Shown: in pieces, positions 63,874 to 64,000 of the stretch
Position numbering within the stretch: the first letter of the stretch is position 1
Layout of the letters: every line of letters starts with the position of its first letter
Source: Calamus simplicifolius
Taxonomy: Eukaryota > Streptophyta > Magnoliopsida > Arecales > Arecaceae
Length of the DNA: 64,000 bases
Reading direction: 5' to 3'
NCBI GenBank assembly: GCA_900491605.1
Contig: UESW01004079.1
Coordinates: forward strand, 1,607,012-1,671,011
Notes under the pieces: model-generated
What the model was told of the DNA's origin: nothing
Databases searched by the model: none
Seen by the model: the letters and a program-made list of their open reading frames with translations, nothing else
Program-made: the position numbers and the translations under genes

Positions 63874-64000
63874 TGGGAGTGTTCGAGGCAGATCAGCCGA
63901 ATCGGGTTATGTCATTCGGGGTTCTGACGGAACTATGATTGCTGCTGGGGGATTTGGACATCTCGATTCGTCCGTACCGCTTGCGGAGCTTTATGCTGCT
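63847..64000 (+). pseudogene. LINE RNase H domain (start)
   Basis: Reads FIKINFDGSVRGRSAESGYV, then MIAAGGFGHLD and PLAELYAA at the window edge. The Asp of NFDGS and the Glu of AELYA are the first two expected catalytic positions of the plant-type RNase H found at the end of L1 ORF2. It is out of frame with the preceding ORF by one base. Confidence 0.8.

Larger units (their letters stand above)
62341..64000 (+). mobile_element. 5'-truncated LINE (L1-type)
   Basis: The element begins within the reverse transcriptase C-terminal region and continues past the right edge. Its 5' end shows an 18-bp tandem duplication (62397-62432) and a 13-bp direct repeat CAGTTGGAATGCA (62358-62370 and 62441-62453), a common type of scar where reverse transcription stops. 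It is the same family as the inverted fragment at 38690-39960. Confidence 0.88.

Overview
This is a window of a plant nuclear genome, about 64 kb, built almost entirely of transposable elements nested in one another, with one low-copy gene fragment near the right end. The only host-like exon (60073-60871) is strongly GC-rich while its surroundings are AT-rich, as in commelinid monocots. A palm or similar monocot is a reasonable guess, but the species cannot be fixed from this sequence. There are no bacterial-type operons, rRNA genes, tRNA genes or CRISPR arrays. A run of Ns (37753-38689) shows that this is a draft assembly.

Layout. (1) 1-9550: right part of an old Ty3/gypsy element of the Tat type, on +. 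It has a decayed pol with two RNase H domains, a 48-bp minisatellite, a spliced antisense gene, and a 3' LTR with a second palindromic array. (2) 9551-15369: AT-rich non-coding sequence with degenerate duplications and a small MITE-like element. (3) 15370-17778: decayed CACTA (En/Spm) transposase. (4) 18453-27203: SIRE-type Ty1/copia element A (+): 5' LTR, gag, pol and an env-like third ORF. It is interrupted at 27204 by a very young Tekay-type chromovirus (27204 to 37752, where the gap begins) with nearly identical LTRs. (5) 38690-40424: LINE pieces. (6) 40676-40956: foldback MITE. (7) 41231-59333: a second Ty1/copia element C (+). Its RNase H domain holds a SIRE solo LTR (47831-49299), a duplicated piece of C itself, and most of an inverted SIRE copy D (49566-57348). 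(8) 59334-62255: a possible first exon of a HIT-family gene and the first exon of an ARM-repeat gene. (9) 62256-64000: AT microsatellite, then a 5'-truncated LINE (+) of the same family as the inverted LINE at 38690.

The most unusual signal is an array of a 12-bp near-palindrome (core GAGYCGAC; best form GGAGTCGACTCC). It repeats at about 21 bp or multiples of it, two DNA helical turns, with unlike 9-bp spacers. It occurs upstream of the TATA box in the LTRs of two unrelated superfamilies, SIRE (copia) and Tekay (gypsy), and again inside SIRE just ahead of the env-like ORF. This points to a shared regulatory module exchanged between elements, or to convergent recruitment of one host factor. 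A second strong signal is the 48-bp satellite of the Tat element. It is a dimer of two 24-bp halves, and each half carries a short hairpin whose arms co-vary.

Many frame breaks in the younger elements are single-base losses in short homopolymers. Some of the apparent pseudogenization may therefore be sequencing error. All positions were read by eye; no alignment or database search was run.
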